A DNA stretch of 64,000 nucleotides from Alicyclobacillus sp. (GTDB taxonomy: Bacteria > Bacillota > Bacilli > Alicyclobacillales > Alicyclobacillaceae). Shown piece after piece: positions 49,868 through 58,152 of the stretch. The translations under genes and the position numbers were made by a program. Positions within the stretch are counted from its first letter, which is position 1. Each line of letters opens with the position of its first letter. Under the pieces are notes generated by a model. That model worked only from the letters and a program-made list of their open reading frames with translations, was not told the DNA's origin and did no database searches. Location: assembly GCF_023511815.1 (NCBI RefSeq), contig NZ_JAIMAV010000001.1, forward strand, positions 1 to 64,000. The letters run 5' to 3'.

Positions 49868-50374
49868 TCATTGATACACTTCGTTGATGCCCTCCTGCAC
49901 CTTGGCATCTTCCTTCGAACTGTGCCGCGCCTCGTCCGCCTTCCATTCGGCGCTTTCCTCCTCGGACGGACCCGCATCGTGCCGCTCACCGGATCGCGCG
50001 TCGCGGGAACGCGCGGTGTGGTGCTCGTCCGATCCCCCCTTGGCATGGTGGACCTCCTCGGAGTCGCGATGGGGCCTCCGGGATCCCTCCCGACGTCGGC
50101 CCATCTCCTCCAGCTTCATGGGGGAGCGCGCCTTCGTCTCTCGGGGTGTTTCCTTGGCCTCGTCTCCCTGGATGGCCTCCGCCGTCGCCTGTGCCAGCTG
50201 GACCAACGGACACCAGCCGGTGACGGCCTCTGCAACTTTCATCGCACCGATGCCGGCCAGGGCGTACCGGGACAGAGACCGTTTGCGTCCGCCGGCGGCG
50301 CTCGCCAACAGGATCAGGCCGCCCGTGAGGCGAATGTATCGATCGAGCAGGGTGAGGTTCGGTTTGATCTGCAC
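49868..50374 (-). CDS. DUF2892-type membrane protein with long charged tail (168 aa)
   Basis: The N-terminal 70 residues have the YgaP/DUF2892 pattern (LTLLDRYIRLTGGLILLASA and VAEAVTGWCPLVQLAQATAE), two short membrane helices around a GWCPL motif. The remaining 100 residues are a His/Glu/Arg/Ser-rich, probably disordered tail, ending in GINEVYQ. GTG at 50374 with AAGGAGG eight bases upstream. It is divergent from clpP; the CtsR-type operator of clpP lies about 60 bases upstream of this gene and might touch its promoter as well. Confidence 0.75.
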   Translation of the reverse strand: MQIKPNLTLLDRYIRLTGGLILLASAAGGRKRSLSRYALAGIGAMKVAEAVTGWCPLVQLAQATAEAIQGDEAKETPRETKARSPMKLEEMGRRREGSRRPHRDSEEVHHAKGGSDEHHTARSRDARSGERHDAGPSEEESAEWKADEARHSSKEDAKVQEGINEVYQ

Positions 50375-50434
50375 CTGGACTTGCCTCCTTGTCCGAAACT
50401 GCCCTGTATTGTTCCCACGCACCGGGGGAGTATG

Positions 50435-50457
50435 TTTGACCTTGACTATCCTTGACC
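50435..50457 (-). promoter_or_regulatory. CtsR-type operator
   Basis: Read on the minus strand, GGTCAAG-GAT-AGTCAAG (50457-50441) is the direct heptad repeat recognised by CtsR (consensus GGTCAAA-nan-RGTCAAA), and a third heptad GGTCAAA (50441-50435) follows directly. It covers the -35 of clpP, so heat-shock derepression of clpP is expected. Confidence 0.85.
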
Positions 50458-50480
50458 TTTGTCACGGTTTGCGCCATACT
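50452..50480 (+). promoter_or_regulatory. Promoter of clpP
   Basis: TTGACC (50452-50457) and CATACT (50475-50480) separated by 17 bases. The -35 lies inside the CtsR-type operator. Confidence 0.65.
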
Positions 50481-50542
50481 GAAGGAGGACATTCTGTGGA
50501 AGGACACCTCGGAACACCGAGGGAACAGGGGGGTTCAGCACC

Positions 50543-51127
50543 GTGAGTCTGGTACCGGTTGTCATCGAACAGACGAGCCGCGGGGAGCGGGCGTACGACA
50601 TCTATTCGCGGCTGTTGAAAGACCGCATCATCTTTCTCGGCAGTCCGATTGATTCGGACGTGGCCAACGCGGTGGTCGCGCAGCTTTTGTTTCTCGCCGC
50701 GGAGGACCCGGAGAAAGACATTCAGATGTACATCAACAGCCCCGGGGGCTCCGTGTCGGCGGGGCTGGCCATCTACGACACGATGCAACACATCAAACCG
50801 GACGTGTCGACCATCTGCGTCGGATTGGCCGCCAGCATGGGCGCCGTGCTCCTCGCCGCCGGGGCGAAGGGCAAGCGCTACGCCCTGCCCAACTCCGAGG
50901 TCATGATCCACCAGCCGCTCGGCGGGGCGCGCGGGCAGGCCACGGACATCGCCATCCACGCGGAGCACATCATCAAGACGCGCCAACGGCTCAACCGGAT
51001 CCTCTCCGAGCGCACCGGGCAGCCGCTCGAGCGGGTGGAGCGCGACACGGACCGCGACTTCTTCATGTCCGCCGAAGAGGCGAAGGAGTACGGACTGATT
51101 GACCAGGTCATCACACCACGCGCCTGA
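50543..51127 (+). CDS. clpP: ATP-dependent Clp protease proteolytic subunit (194 aa)
   Basis: Serine peptidase that forms tetradecamers with ClpC/ClpX. The catalytic triad is in the canonical positions: Ser98 ([11 protein letters not shown]), His123 (VMIHQPLGG) and Asp172 ([13 protein letters not shown]). The hydrophobic loop [20 protein letters not shown] precedes Ser98. GTG start at 50543 with AGGGGGG upstream, 60 bases downstream of the predicted promoter. Control by CtsR is indicated by the heptad repeat over the -35. Confidence 0.97.
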   Translation: MSLVPVVIEQTSRGERAYDIYSRLLKDRIIFLGSPIDSDVANAVVAQLLFLAAEDPEKDIQMYINSPGGSVSAGLAIYDTMQHIKPDVSTICVGLAASMGAVLLAAGAKGKRYALPNSEVMIHQPLGGARGQATDIAIHAEHIIKTRQRLNRILSERTGQPLERVERDTDRDFFMSAEEAKEYGLIDQVITPRA

Positions 51128-51137
51128 CGAACCGTCG

Positions 51138-52184
51138 GTGTGCCGGTTGCTCAGACGGGGCGCGGTGCTCTCCTTCGGCGCGTACATGGCGATGGCGCTG
51201 TATGGAGAGGGCGGGTACTACACGCAATCCGTCCGCATCGCGGGTGCGGACGGGGACTTTTACACCGCGTCCCGGTTTTCGCTGTTCGCCCGGACGATGG
51301 CCAGGGTGGCGCTGCGCGTCTGGTCGGATTTCGGCCGGCCCGCCGACTGGCAGGTGGTCGAGTGGGGGCCGGGCCAGGGAGAGCTCGCCCGGGGCATCGC
51401 GAAGGCGCTGGACGAAACGCTTCCCCCGGGCGTCCGGGTCCGGTACGTGCTGATGGAGGTCTCGCCGCGATTGGCGGATCAACAGCGGATGACCCTCGGT
51501 GACAGCGTCGGCCGGGTCTCGTTTCACTGGGGCCATCCCGATCCGGCGCTGCCGAGCTTCGTCATCGGAAACGAGGTGCTCGACGCGCTTCCGGTGGAAC
51601 GGGTCCGTCGGACGAGGGGCGGCTGGGAGCAGGCCGTGGTCCGCTGGGGCGAGGCCGGCCCGGTGCTCGAGTGGCGTGCGGCCGAGCCGGACATCGCGTC
51701 TCTGGCGGACCGCTTCCTGCCACTTTCTCCTGGCGCCGCGGGCGAGGTGTGCCCCGGTATGGACGATTTTTTCAAACAGGTGGCCGCCAGCGGCCGTCCG
51801 CTGCGCGGGGTGTTCGTGGATTACGGGATCCGCGCCAGGGACCTGGCGGAAGGGCTGCGCCCGGAGGGGACGGTGCGCGGCTACCGCGCGCATCGCGTGG
51901 TCGATCCGCTGGGCGCACCCGGCCGCTGCGACATCACGGCCGATGTGCACTGGGATGCCGCGATGCGTGCGGCGGAGGCGGCGGGCCTGTCGGTCGTCCG
52001 CCTGACCGACCAGGGGGCGTTTTTGCTCGAGCAGGGCATTCTCGAGGTCCTGCAGGCCGAGACGCCGGCGGTGGACGAGCCGGGCCGCCAACGCCTCGTC
52101 GGCCAATTCAAACAGCTGGTCCTGCCGGGCGGGATGGGTGAACGGTTCCAGGTCCTCGAGGTGCAATCGGCATCGGAAAAGTGA
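51138..52184 (+). CDS. SAM-dependent methyltransferase, MidA/NDUFAF7-like (348 aa)
   Basis: DUF185/COG1565 family: FGAYMAMALYGEGGYYTQS with GADGDFYTASRFSLFARTMA at the N-terminus, the SAM-binding motif WQVVEWGPGQGELARGIAKAL near residue 72, and IGNEVLDALPVERV, the post-I motif. The eukaryotic relatives arginine-methylate a complex I subunit; bacterial targets are unknown. The GTG at 51138 is chosen because the protein then starts just ahead of the conserved region; the 10-base spacing after clpP suggests one transcript. The ribosome site is poor. Confidence 0.88.
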   Translation: MCRLLRRGAVLSFGAYMAMALYGEGGYYTQSVRIAGADGDFYTASRFSLFARTMARVALRVWSDFGRPADWQVVEWGPGQGELARGIAKALDETLPPGVRVRYVLMEVSPRLADQQRMTLGDSVGRVSFHWGHPDPALPSFVIGNEVLDALPVERVRRTRGGWEQAVVRWGEAGPVLEWRAAEPDIASLADRFLPLSPGAAGEVCPGMDDFFKQVAASGRPLRGVFVDYGIRARDLAEGLRPEGTVRGYRAHRVVDPLGAPGRCDITADVHWDAAMRAAEAAGLSVVRLTDQGAFLLEQGILEVLQAETPAVDEPGRQRLVGQFKQLVLPGGMGERFQVLEVQSASEK

Positions 52185-52199
52185 GGCGATGGCGCGGTG

Positions 52200-52289
52200 T
52201 TGAGGCGGTTGGCCATCGGATGTCTGGTGGCCGGGCTCATCTTTCTGGCCCTTGGCATCTGGTATGTCTACGGTGGCGCGCGCGGCTGA
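52200..52289 (+). CDS. Possible single-span microprotein (29 aa)
   Basis: A TTG-started frame encoding MRRLAIGCLVAGLIFLALG then IWYVYGGARG, a single hydrophobic helix with a basic N-terminus. It starts 15 bases after the methyltransferase stop. There is no strong ribosome binding site, so this is a tentative gene; positive-inside charge and helix length favour a real membrane microprotein. Confidence 0.35.
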   Translation: MRRLAIGCLVAGLIFLALGIWYVYGGARG

Positions 52290-52521
52290 GGATGTTCACC
52301 GGAATGGGCGGACGGCGGGGAGGGGATGCGCGCCCGGGCCGGCTGACGAACGCCTCGGGAAGGACTCGCGCGACGCTTGAGGTCAATTGTGACATACTAA
52401 TTTCATGGATAGCGGCGGTTGAGTATAGAACATATCCCGTTCTTTGTGTATGATATGGAGCAAGGAAAGCGTTTCGATTCTCCTCACTCCATGGACTCAC
52501 AGAGAAGGGGCGTTGCGCGGT

Positions 52522-53571
52522 ATGGCGATTCGAATGGCCATCAACGGCTTCGGCCGCATCGGGAGAATGGTGTACCGGCGGGCGGTGGAGACCGGCGGGA
52601 TCAACATCGTGGCGGTCAACGGAACGGCCGACGCCGAGACGTTGGCGCATCTGCTGAAATATGACTCGGTTCACGGGCGCTGGGACCGGACGGTGGAGGT
52701 GACGCCGGACGGGTGGCGCGTGGACGGCATGGAGACGCGGGTCTTCTCGACGCGCGACCCGTCCGGGTTGCCGTGGGGAGAGCTCGGGATTGACGTGGTC
52801 ATCGAGGCCACCGGCAAGTTCCGGACGCGGGAGACGGCGGGGGTGCACCTGGCGCGGGGCGCGCGCAAGGTGATCATCACGGCGCCGGCGAAGTCGGCGG
52901 CGGACGCGGATGCCACCATCGTGATGGGGGTCAATCACGAGATGTACGATCCCCGCCGCCACCACATCCTCTCGGGAGCGTCGTGCACCACCAACTGCCT
53001 CGGTCCGGTGGTCAAGGTGTTGCACGAGGCGTTCGGCATCCGGCACGGCCTGGTGACGACGGTGCACAGCTACACCAACGACCAGAAGAACCTGGACAAT
53101 CCGCACAAGGATCTGCGGCGGGCGCGCGCCTGCGGACAGTCCATCATCCCGACCAGCACCGGGGCCGCGAAAGCCATCGGCCTGGTGTTGCCCGAGCTGG
53201 CCGGGAAGCTCAACGGGATCGCGCTGCGCGTGCCGACTCCGAATGTGTCCATCGTCGATCTCGTGGCCGAACTGGGACGTCCGGTGACGGCGGAGGAGGT
53301 CAACCAGACGCTTGCGTTCGCGGCCGCCACCGAGCTGGCGCCCTTCCTCGGCTACACGGAGGAACCGCTGGTGTCGGTGGATTTCAACGGGGATTCCCGC
53401 TCCGCGATTGTCGACGGCGCCTCGACGATGGTCGTCGAGGGGACGACGGTCAAGGTGTTGGCGTGGTACGACAACGAGTGGGGCTATTCCTGCCGCATGG
53501 TCGATCTCGCCCGGCTGGCCGCGGGCGCCCTCGCGGTGCCGGAGCCGGATTCGGTCCTCACGCATCGCTGA
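52522..53571 (+). CDS. gapB: Glyceraldehyde-3-phosphate dehydrogenase, probable GapB type (349 aa)
   Basis: Rossmann motif AINGFGRIGRMVYRRAV, catalytic Cys155 in SGASCTTNCLGPV and His182 in TVHSYTNDQKNLDNPHKDLR. In NAD-specific glycolytic enzymes VAVND contributes an Asp that excludes NADP; here the strand ends VAVNG, as in NADP-accepting, gluconeogenic GapB. The insert ADAETLAHLLKYDSVHG also matches GapB. ATG at 52522 behind AGAAGGGG. A TATGATAT-like sequence at 52449-52459 resembles the CcpN box of B. subtilis gapB, a weak match. Monocistronic, ending before a terminator. Confidence 0.9.
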   Translation: MAIRMAINGFGRIGRMVYRRAVETGGINIVAVNGTADAETLAHLLKYDSVHGRWDRTVEVTPDGWRVDGMETRVFSTRDPSGLPWGELGIDVVIEATGKFRTRETAGVHLARGARKVIITAPAKSAADADATIVMGVNHEMYDPRRHHILSGASCTTNCLGPVVKVLHEAFGIRHGLVTTVHSYTNDQKNLDNPHKDLRRARACGQSIIPTSTGAAKAIGLVLPELAGKLNGIALRVPTPNVSIVDLVAELGRPVTAEEVNQTLAFAAATELAPFLGYTEEPLVSVDFNGDSRSAIVDGASTMVVEGTTVKVLAWYDNEWGYSCRMVDLARLAAGALAVPEPDSVLTHR

Positions 53572-53662
53572 AAGCACGCGGGCCCGCGCGCCCGGCCGCC
53601 GAAGGATCTTTGCTCGGCGCCGGGGCATCCATCGCACCTGAAGCGGTGGGAGGGCGCCCTCG

Positions 53663-53725
53663 GCTGCCCCCGACGCGTGGGGGCAGCCTCAACAGTTCAG
53701 CCCGTGCATGGCACGGGCTTTTTTG
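53663..53725 (+). terminator. Terminator cluster after the GAPDH gene
   Basis: Two hairpins in series: GCTGCCCCC with GGGGGCAGC (53663-53688) and AGCCCGTGC with GCACGGGCT (53699-53719), the second followed by a six-T run. The second is a textbook Rho-independent terminator and separates the dehydrogenase from the cysteine desulfurase operon. Confidence 0.85.
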
Positions 53726-53811
53726 TCTTCCGCAGCCCTTCTGCTACTCTATACGATGAAGTGGGCGCCCGGTCGGAGGGACCGGGCTCGCCAAGGGAGG
53801 AGGTGGCCGCG

Positions 53812-54972
53812 GTGGAGGTGTATCTCGACAACGCGGCGACGACGCCGCTTTTGCCGGAGGCCGAAGCGGCCATTCGGGAGATGATCCCGCTGTACGGCAA
53901 CCCTTCGTCATTGCATCGCAAGGGCGTCGAAGCGGAGCGCCGGCTGGAGACGGCCCGCCGGCAGGTGCTCGGCGCCCTCGGCGTGCGCGAGGGGCGCATC
54001 GTGTTCACCGGCGGAGGGACGGAGGCGAACAACCTCGCCATTTTCGGGACCCTGAAACGGCACGGTGGGCGCGGACGCCACATCGTGACGACGCGGATTG
54101 AGCATCCGTCGGTGCTGGAGCCGTTTCGCGCGTTGGAGCGCGCGGGGTGGCGGGTGACGTATGTGGCGCCCGACCGTGACGGGTGGGTGCCGGCCGAACG
54201 CGTCCTGGAAGCGGTCGCGGACGACACGGTGCTCGTCAGCGTCATGCATGTCAACAACGAGACCGGGGCCATTCTGCCGGTGCAGGAGATTGGACGGCAT
54301 CTGCGCCAACGTCCGAAGGTGATCTTTCACGTGGACGGCATCCAGGCGTTCGGCAAGATCCCCGACTGCCTGCGGCAGGCCGGCGCGGACCTGTACACGG
54401 TCTCGGGCCATAAGATCGGCGCGCCCAAAGGGGTGGGGGCGCTGTACATCCGCCCCGGCCTGGAGATTGAACCGGTTCTTCACGGCGGAGGCCAAGAGGG
54501 CGGACTGCGGTCGGGTACGGAGAACACCATCGGGATTGCCGCGCTGGGTGCGGCCGCCGAGCACGCCGCCGCGCGCGCGAAAGAACGCTATGAGCGGGTG
54601 TCGGCCTGGTGCGAGCAATTCATCGCGCGACTCGGTCAGATCCCGGGGTGCCAGGTGCACCGCCCGCGGGAGGCATCGCCATACATCGTCAGCGCGTCTT
54701 TCCCCGGGCTGCGGGGCGAGGTGTTGGTGCACGCGCTCGAGTCGGAAGGGGTGTTTGTGTCCACCGGATCGGCCTGTTCGAGCCGGGGCGGGCACGCCAA
54801 AGCGTCCCACGTGCTCGAGGCGATGGGCCTGACCCCGGCGGAGGTGACCGGGGCGCTGCGCTTTTCGTTCGGGTGGCACACGGAGGAGGCGGCGGTGGAG
54901 CGCGCCGCCCAGGTCATCGAGCAGCAGGTGAAATGGCTGTACGACGCGGTCGGGACGGGGGGGCGACGCTGA
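53812..54972 (+). CDS. Cysteine desulfurase, NifS/IscS-like (386 aa)
   Basis: PLP enzyme supplying sulfur from cysteine. The opening VYLDNAATTPLLPEAEAAI, GGGTEANNLAIFG, the PLP lysine in VSGHKIGAPKGVGALYI and the sulfur-accepting Cys in VSTGSACSSRGGHAKASHV are all conserved. GTG at 53812 with GGGAGGAGG eight bases upstream. It overlaps thiI by one base, the NifZ-ThiI arrangement of Bacillus in which this desulfurase feeds 4-thiouridine synthesis rather than general iron-sulfur assembly. Confidence 0.94.
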   Translation: MEVYLDNAATTPLLPEAEAAIREMIPLYGNPSSLHRKGVEAERRLETARRQVLGALGVREGRIVFTGGGTEANNLAIFGTLKRHGGRGRHIVTTRIEHPSVLEPFRALERAGWRVTYVAPDRDGWVPAERVLEAVADDTVLVSVMHVNNETGAILPVQEIGRHLRQRPKVIFHVDGIQAFGKIPDCLRQAGADLYTVSGHKIGAPKGVGALYIRPGLEIEPVLHGGGQEGGLRSGTENTIGIAALGAAAEHAAARAKERYERVSAWCEQFIARLGQIPGCQVHRPREASPYIVSASFPGLRGEVLVHALESEGVFVSTGSACSSRGGHAKASHVLEAMGLTPAEVTGALRFSFGWHTEEAAVERAAQVIEQQVKWLYDAVGTGGRR

Positions 54973-56162
54973 TGCAACACGTGGTCGTGCGCTATGGTGA
55001 GATGAGCCTCAAGGGAAAGAACCGGGCGGAGTTCGAGCGGTTGCTTTTGAAAAACATCCGGGCGGCGCTGCGGCCGTGGCCGGGGGCTCGCGCGGAGCGC
55101 GTCCCGGGGCGGGTGATGGTCACCCTGGAGGACGAGCCCTTGGAGATGGTGCTCGACAGGTTGCGGAAGGTCTTCGGCATCGTCTCCCTGAGCCCGGTCG
55201 AGGTGGTTCCGCTCCAGCTCGACGCGTTTCAATCGGCCGCCGTCCGCATCCTGGAGGCGGCGGCGACGCCGGCCGGGCGAGCGCCGACCTTCAAAGTCGA
55301 GGTCAAGCGGACGAACAAGCGGTTTCCGCTCAACTCTCCCCAGGTGGCCGACGAGGTGGGCGGGGCCTGCCTGCGCGCCCTGCCGCGGTGGCGGGTGGAT
55401 GTTCACCATCCGGATGTGACGGTGTGGATCCACATCCGCGACGAGGAGGCGCACGTGTACGGGCACATCGTGCCCGGGGTCGGCGGGATGCCGGCGCACT
55501 CCGCGGGCCGGGCGGGGTTGCTGTTGTCCGGCGGGATCGACAGTCCGGTGGCGGGGTGGCTCGGTATGAAGCGCGGCGTCACCCTGGAGGCCATCCACTT
55601 TCACAGCTTTCCGTTCACCAGTGAACGGGCATTGGAGAAGGTGGAGACGCTCGCCCAGATCCTGGCCGGATGGGGCGGCCGGGTGACGCTGCACACGGTG
55701 CACTTCACGGATGTGCAGACGGCGATTCGAAAACACTGTCCGGCGCCACTGTACATCACCATCATGCGGCGGATGATGCTGCGCATCGCCGAGCGAATTG
55801 CCGAGCAACGGGGATTGCTGGCCCTGTTGACGGGGGAGAGCCTGGGTCAGGTGGCCAGCCAGACCCTGGAGAGCATGCGGACCATCAACGCGGTGACGAA
55901 TCTGCCCATCCTGCGGCCGCTCGTGGGAATGGACAAGGTGGAGATCATCCGGATGGCCCGCGAGATCGGCACGTACGAGACGTCCATCCTACCGTACGAG
56001 GATTGCTGCACCCTGTTTGTGCCGCCCAATCCCCGGACGAAACCGCGGCTGGACGAGGCGGAGGCGGCCGAAGCACAACTGGATGTGAAACGGCTGGTGG
56101 ACGAGGCGGTCGCCCGGACGACGATGAAGACCTTTCACGCGGAGGACGGCATTGCCGATTGA
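54972..56162 (+). CDS. thiI: tRNA 4-thiouridine synthase ThiI (396 aa)
   Basis: Adenylates U8 of tRNA and inserts sulfur received from the upstream desulfurase. The ferredoxin-like and THUMP part (VVVRYGEMSLKGKNRAEFE) is followed by the PP-loop GLLLSGGIDSPVAGWLGMKR near residue 178 and the disulfide-forming Cys in LPYEDCCTLFVPPNP. The C-terminal rhodanese domain of the E. coli enzyme is absent, as usual in bacilli. ATG shares one base with the desulfurase stop. Confidence 0.96.
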   Translation: MQHVVVRYGEMSLKGKNRAEFERLLLKNIRAALRPWPGARAERVPGRVMVTLEDEPLEMVLDRLRKVFGIVSLSPVEVVPLQLDAFQSAAVRILEAAATPAGRAPTFKVEVKRTNKRFPLNSPQVADEVGGACLRALPRWRVDVHHPDVTVWIHIRDEEAHVYGHIVPGVGGMPAHSAGRAGLLLSGGIDSPVAGWLGMKRGVTLEAIHFHSFPFTSERALEKVETLAQILAGWGGRVTLHTVHFTDVQTAIRKHCPAPLYITIMRRMMLRIAERIAEQRGLLALLTGESLGQVASQTLESMRTINAVTNLPILRPLVGMDKVEIIRMAREIGTYETSILPYEDCCTLFVPPNPRTKPRLDEAEAAEAQLDVKRLVDEAVARTTMKTFHAEDGIAD

Positions 56163-56226
56163 GCGCGCCCTTCGTCGCGCAAGCTACTCCTGCGCGCGGA
56201 ATGTCCGCTGGCAAGGAGGGGTCTGG

Positions 56227-56475
56227 ATGGGGGGACTGCGCGCCGCGTACAGGACCGTCAAGTGGATGCTCACGCTGTACGGCCTGTGGCAGGCGGTGCT
56301 GCGGAGCCGATGGCTGACGTTGACGCTGGCGCTCTGGCGCCTGCTCGGCGGGCGGCCGCGCCGGGCGGCGGATCGCGTGGCGGTGATCACCTTCGCGGAT
56401 GGGGGGGAGCCGGCCGTCTACCGCCGCCAGGGCCTGCGCGCCATCCGTTCACGTTGGCGATCCGGTGCCCGTTGA
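56227..56475 (+). CDS. Small basic protein after thiI (82 aa)
   Basis: N-terminal half has one amphipathic or weakly hydrophobic region (TVKWMLTLYGLWQAVLRSRW, then LTLTLALWRLLGG) and the rest is arginine-rich (RPRRAADRV, RRQGLRAIRSRWRSGAR). ATG at 56227 with AAGGAGGGG upstream, 64 bases after thiI and just before a terminator, so it ends that operon. Not recognised. Confidence 0.6.
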   Translation: MGGLRAAYRTVKWMLTLYGLWQAVLRSRWLTLTLALWRLLGGRPRRAADRVAVITFADGGEPAVYRRQGLRAIRSRWRSGAR

Positions 56476-56478
56476 CCA

Positions 56479-56507
56479 AACCCGCTCTCTCGGAGAGCGG
56501 GTTTTTT
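56479..56507 (+). terminator. Terminator of the desulfurase-thiI operon
   Basis: AACCCGCTCTC and GAGAGCGGGTT form an 11-base stem around TCG, followed by a T-run. It begins directly after the stop of the 82-residue gene. Confidence 0.9.
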
Positions 56508-56510
56508 CTG

Positions 56511-56586
56511 TTTCATGGGCGTCCCGGCCGGCCGCGTGCATGGGCGTGTTTCATGGGCGTCCCGGCCAGCCCCCGGTATGGGCGTG
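56511..56586 (+). repeat. Tandem duplication of a 38-base unit
   Basis: Two consecutive 38-base copies, 56511-56548 and 56549-56586, each beginning TTTCATGGGCGTCCCGGCC and ending ATGGGCGTG, with differences only in the middle ten bases. It lies between a terminator and the leader of rsfA and is probably not translated. Confidence 0.85.
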
Positions 56587-56714
56587 TCCGGCGGTGCGCG
56601 CCGGCGTGCGGGTTTTTTGCGCCAGAATGTATATCCCCTCTCTTCAGGGGGAAAAACTAGAGTTAGTTTCCGCAACCCAAAGGTCAACGGGCGCAATGGC
56701 AGGAGGACAGCGAC

Positions 56715-57359
56715 ATGAAGCAGACAGTGCGGACGATGAGACAGGACGCCTGGACGTCTGAAGACGATGCCATTCTGGCGGAGGTTGTGCTCAAGCACAT
56801 CCGCGAGGGCAGCACCCAGCTGGCCGGGTTCAACGAGGCCAGCCGAAAGCTCGGACGCACCGCGGCGGCGTGCGGGTTCCGCTGGAACGCGTGCGTGCGC
56901 AAACAATACCGGGGCCAGATTGAACTGGCCAAACAGGATCGAAAGGAACGCAAATCGGCGAAGATCCAGGCGCAGCTGGAGGGCGGGGATTACGACCATC
57001 CGACGGCGACCCTGATGAGCTGGGCCCAGGTGCTCCGGTTCCTGCGCCAGGAGAAGAACACGGCGCAACACTGGGCGTCCCGGTGGCGGGCGGCGCAACG
57101 CGAGTGCAATGAGTGGAAGAAGAAATACGAGACGCTCGAGCGCACCCACCGCGACGTCGTGAACGAGTTGGAGCGGCTGCGCCGGGATCACCAGGTGGTC
57201 GTGGAGGATTACCGGGCCTTGGTCGAGATTTTCGAGCGGGCCCGAAAGGCGGCGTTTCTCGACGGTGAGGACGTCAGCGGCGGGTTCGTCTACCGGATTG
57301 ATGAATACGGCAACCTGGAACGCGTCGCTTCCGAGACGCCGGTGGAGCGGGCGGAGTAG
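56715..57359 (+). CDS. rsfA: RsfA-family prespore transcription factor (214 aa)
   Basis: Two-part protein: a Myb/SANT-like DNA-binding domain ([20 protein letters not shown], then [20 protein letters not shown]) and a long coiled coil (residues about 110-185, rich in Glu/Arg/Lys heptads). This is the architecture of RsfA, which modulates sigma-F genes in the B. subtilis forespore. ATG at 56715 with AGGAGG upstream. It is monocistronic and marks the organism as an endospore former. Confidence 0.9.
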   Translation: MKQTVRTMRQDAWTSEDDAILAEVVLKHIREGSTQLAGFNEASRKLGRTAAACGFRWNACVRKQYRGQIELAKQDRKERKSAKIQAQLEGGDYDHPTATLMSWAQVLRFLRQEKNTAQHWASRWRAAQRECNEWKKKYETLERTHRDVVNELERLRRDHQVVVEDYRALVEIFERARKAAFLDGEDVSGGFVYRIDEYGNLERVASETPVERAE

Positions 57360-57540
57360 GCGGCGCGGAACTTTTGTGCGGCGGCCGGCGGGGCAACGCT
57401 TCAGGCACCCGGTCCCGGTAAGGTGTGGAGCACTGGGCCGGGCACGCTCTGCGGGGCGGTTATGCTCTGGGTTATGCCCTGCGGGCCGGCCGTACTCTGT
57501 GGGCCGGGACACCCGGCCGTGGCGGATGCCGGAGGCGTCA

Positions 57541-57996
57541 TCAGGCCTCCGGCAACCAGATGTACGGGTTTTGCCCGTGATCCCGCTCGGGATTGTACTT
57601 GACCGGCCGGAATCCGAGCTTCGTGAAAAATTCATGCGCCCCGCACCGCACGTTGGTCTTGATGGGCAGGCCGAACGACTGGGCGTGTTGCACCAGCGCA
57701 CGCCCGTATCCCTTTCCCTTGTATCCGGGTAGGACCTCGAGTTTCCACAATTCCAGGTGATCGCGCGGCGGGTTGAAATACCGGTCAAAGCGGGCGCGGA
57801 TGGGATACAGGCTCATGCGCGCCACCAGCCGGCCATCCTCGTACACCCCGTAGAACGGAGAATCGGCGTCATTCTCAATCATGTTGGCCTGCAGGTCCTC
57901 GTACATGGACAGCTCCTCCAGGCCGTACTCGCGAAAGCGGCGGAATTCCTCCAGGGTCTTGAAGTTGATCTTCAGGCGTTCCACCACGGTGTCCAT
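57541..57996 (-). CDS. GNAT-family N-acetyltransferase (151 aa)
   Basis: Acetyl-CoA-binding fold: ADSPFYGVYEDGRLVARMSL, then LWKLEVLPGYKGKGYGRALV with the Q/RxxGxG/A pyrophosphate loop, and KTNVRCGAHEFFTKLGFRPV at the C-terminus. The KINFKTLEEFRRFREYGLEE leader resembles the YlbP/PaiA-like GNATs of bacilli. ATG at 57996 is preferred to the one at 58002 because of spacing to GAGAGGAGGGG. Substrate unknown. Confidence 0.88.
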   Translation of the reverse strand: MDTVVERLKINFKTLEEFRRFREYGLEELSMYEDLQANMIENDADSPFYGVYEDGRLVARMSLYPIRARFDRYFNPPRDHLELWKLEVLPGYKGKGYGRALVQHAQSFGLPIKTNVRCGAHEFFTKLGFRPVKYNPERDHGQNPYIWLPEA

Positions 57997-58152
57997 CCCC
58001 ATCCCTCCTCTCCCCCGGATCGACAGTCGAAACGGGCCTGGGCCAACTCCCGGCGGTCCGTACGGTTTGGCGTGTCCGCCCCTTCATGGTACCACAATTC
58101 TGACTTGTATGGCCGCGGGGGTTCCGTGTCAATCTATGCGGGGTGACGCAGG

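Noticed and set aside
52449-52459. CcpN operator upstream of the GapB-like gene
   Set aside because: Only one site with a mismatch to the consensus; kept as a remark in the gene entry, not as a feature.
56512-56700. Open frames beginning in the tandem repeat before rsfA
   Set aside because: Composition follows the repeat, no ribosome site, and they run across the rsfA leader.
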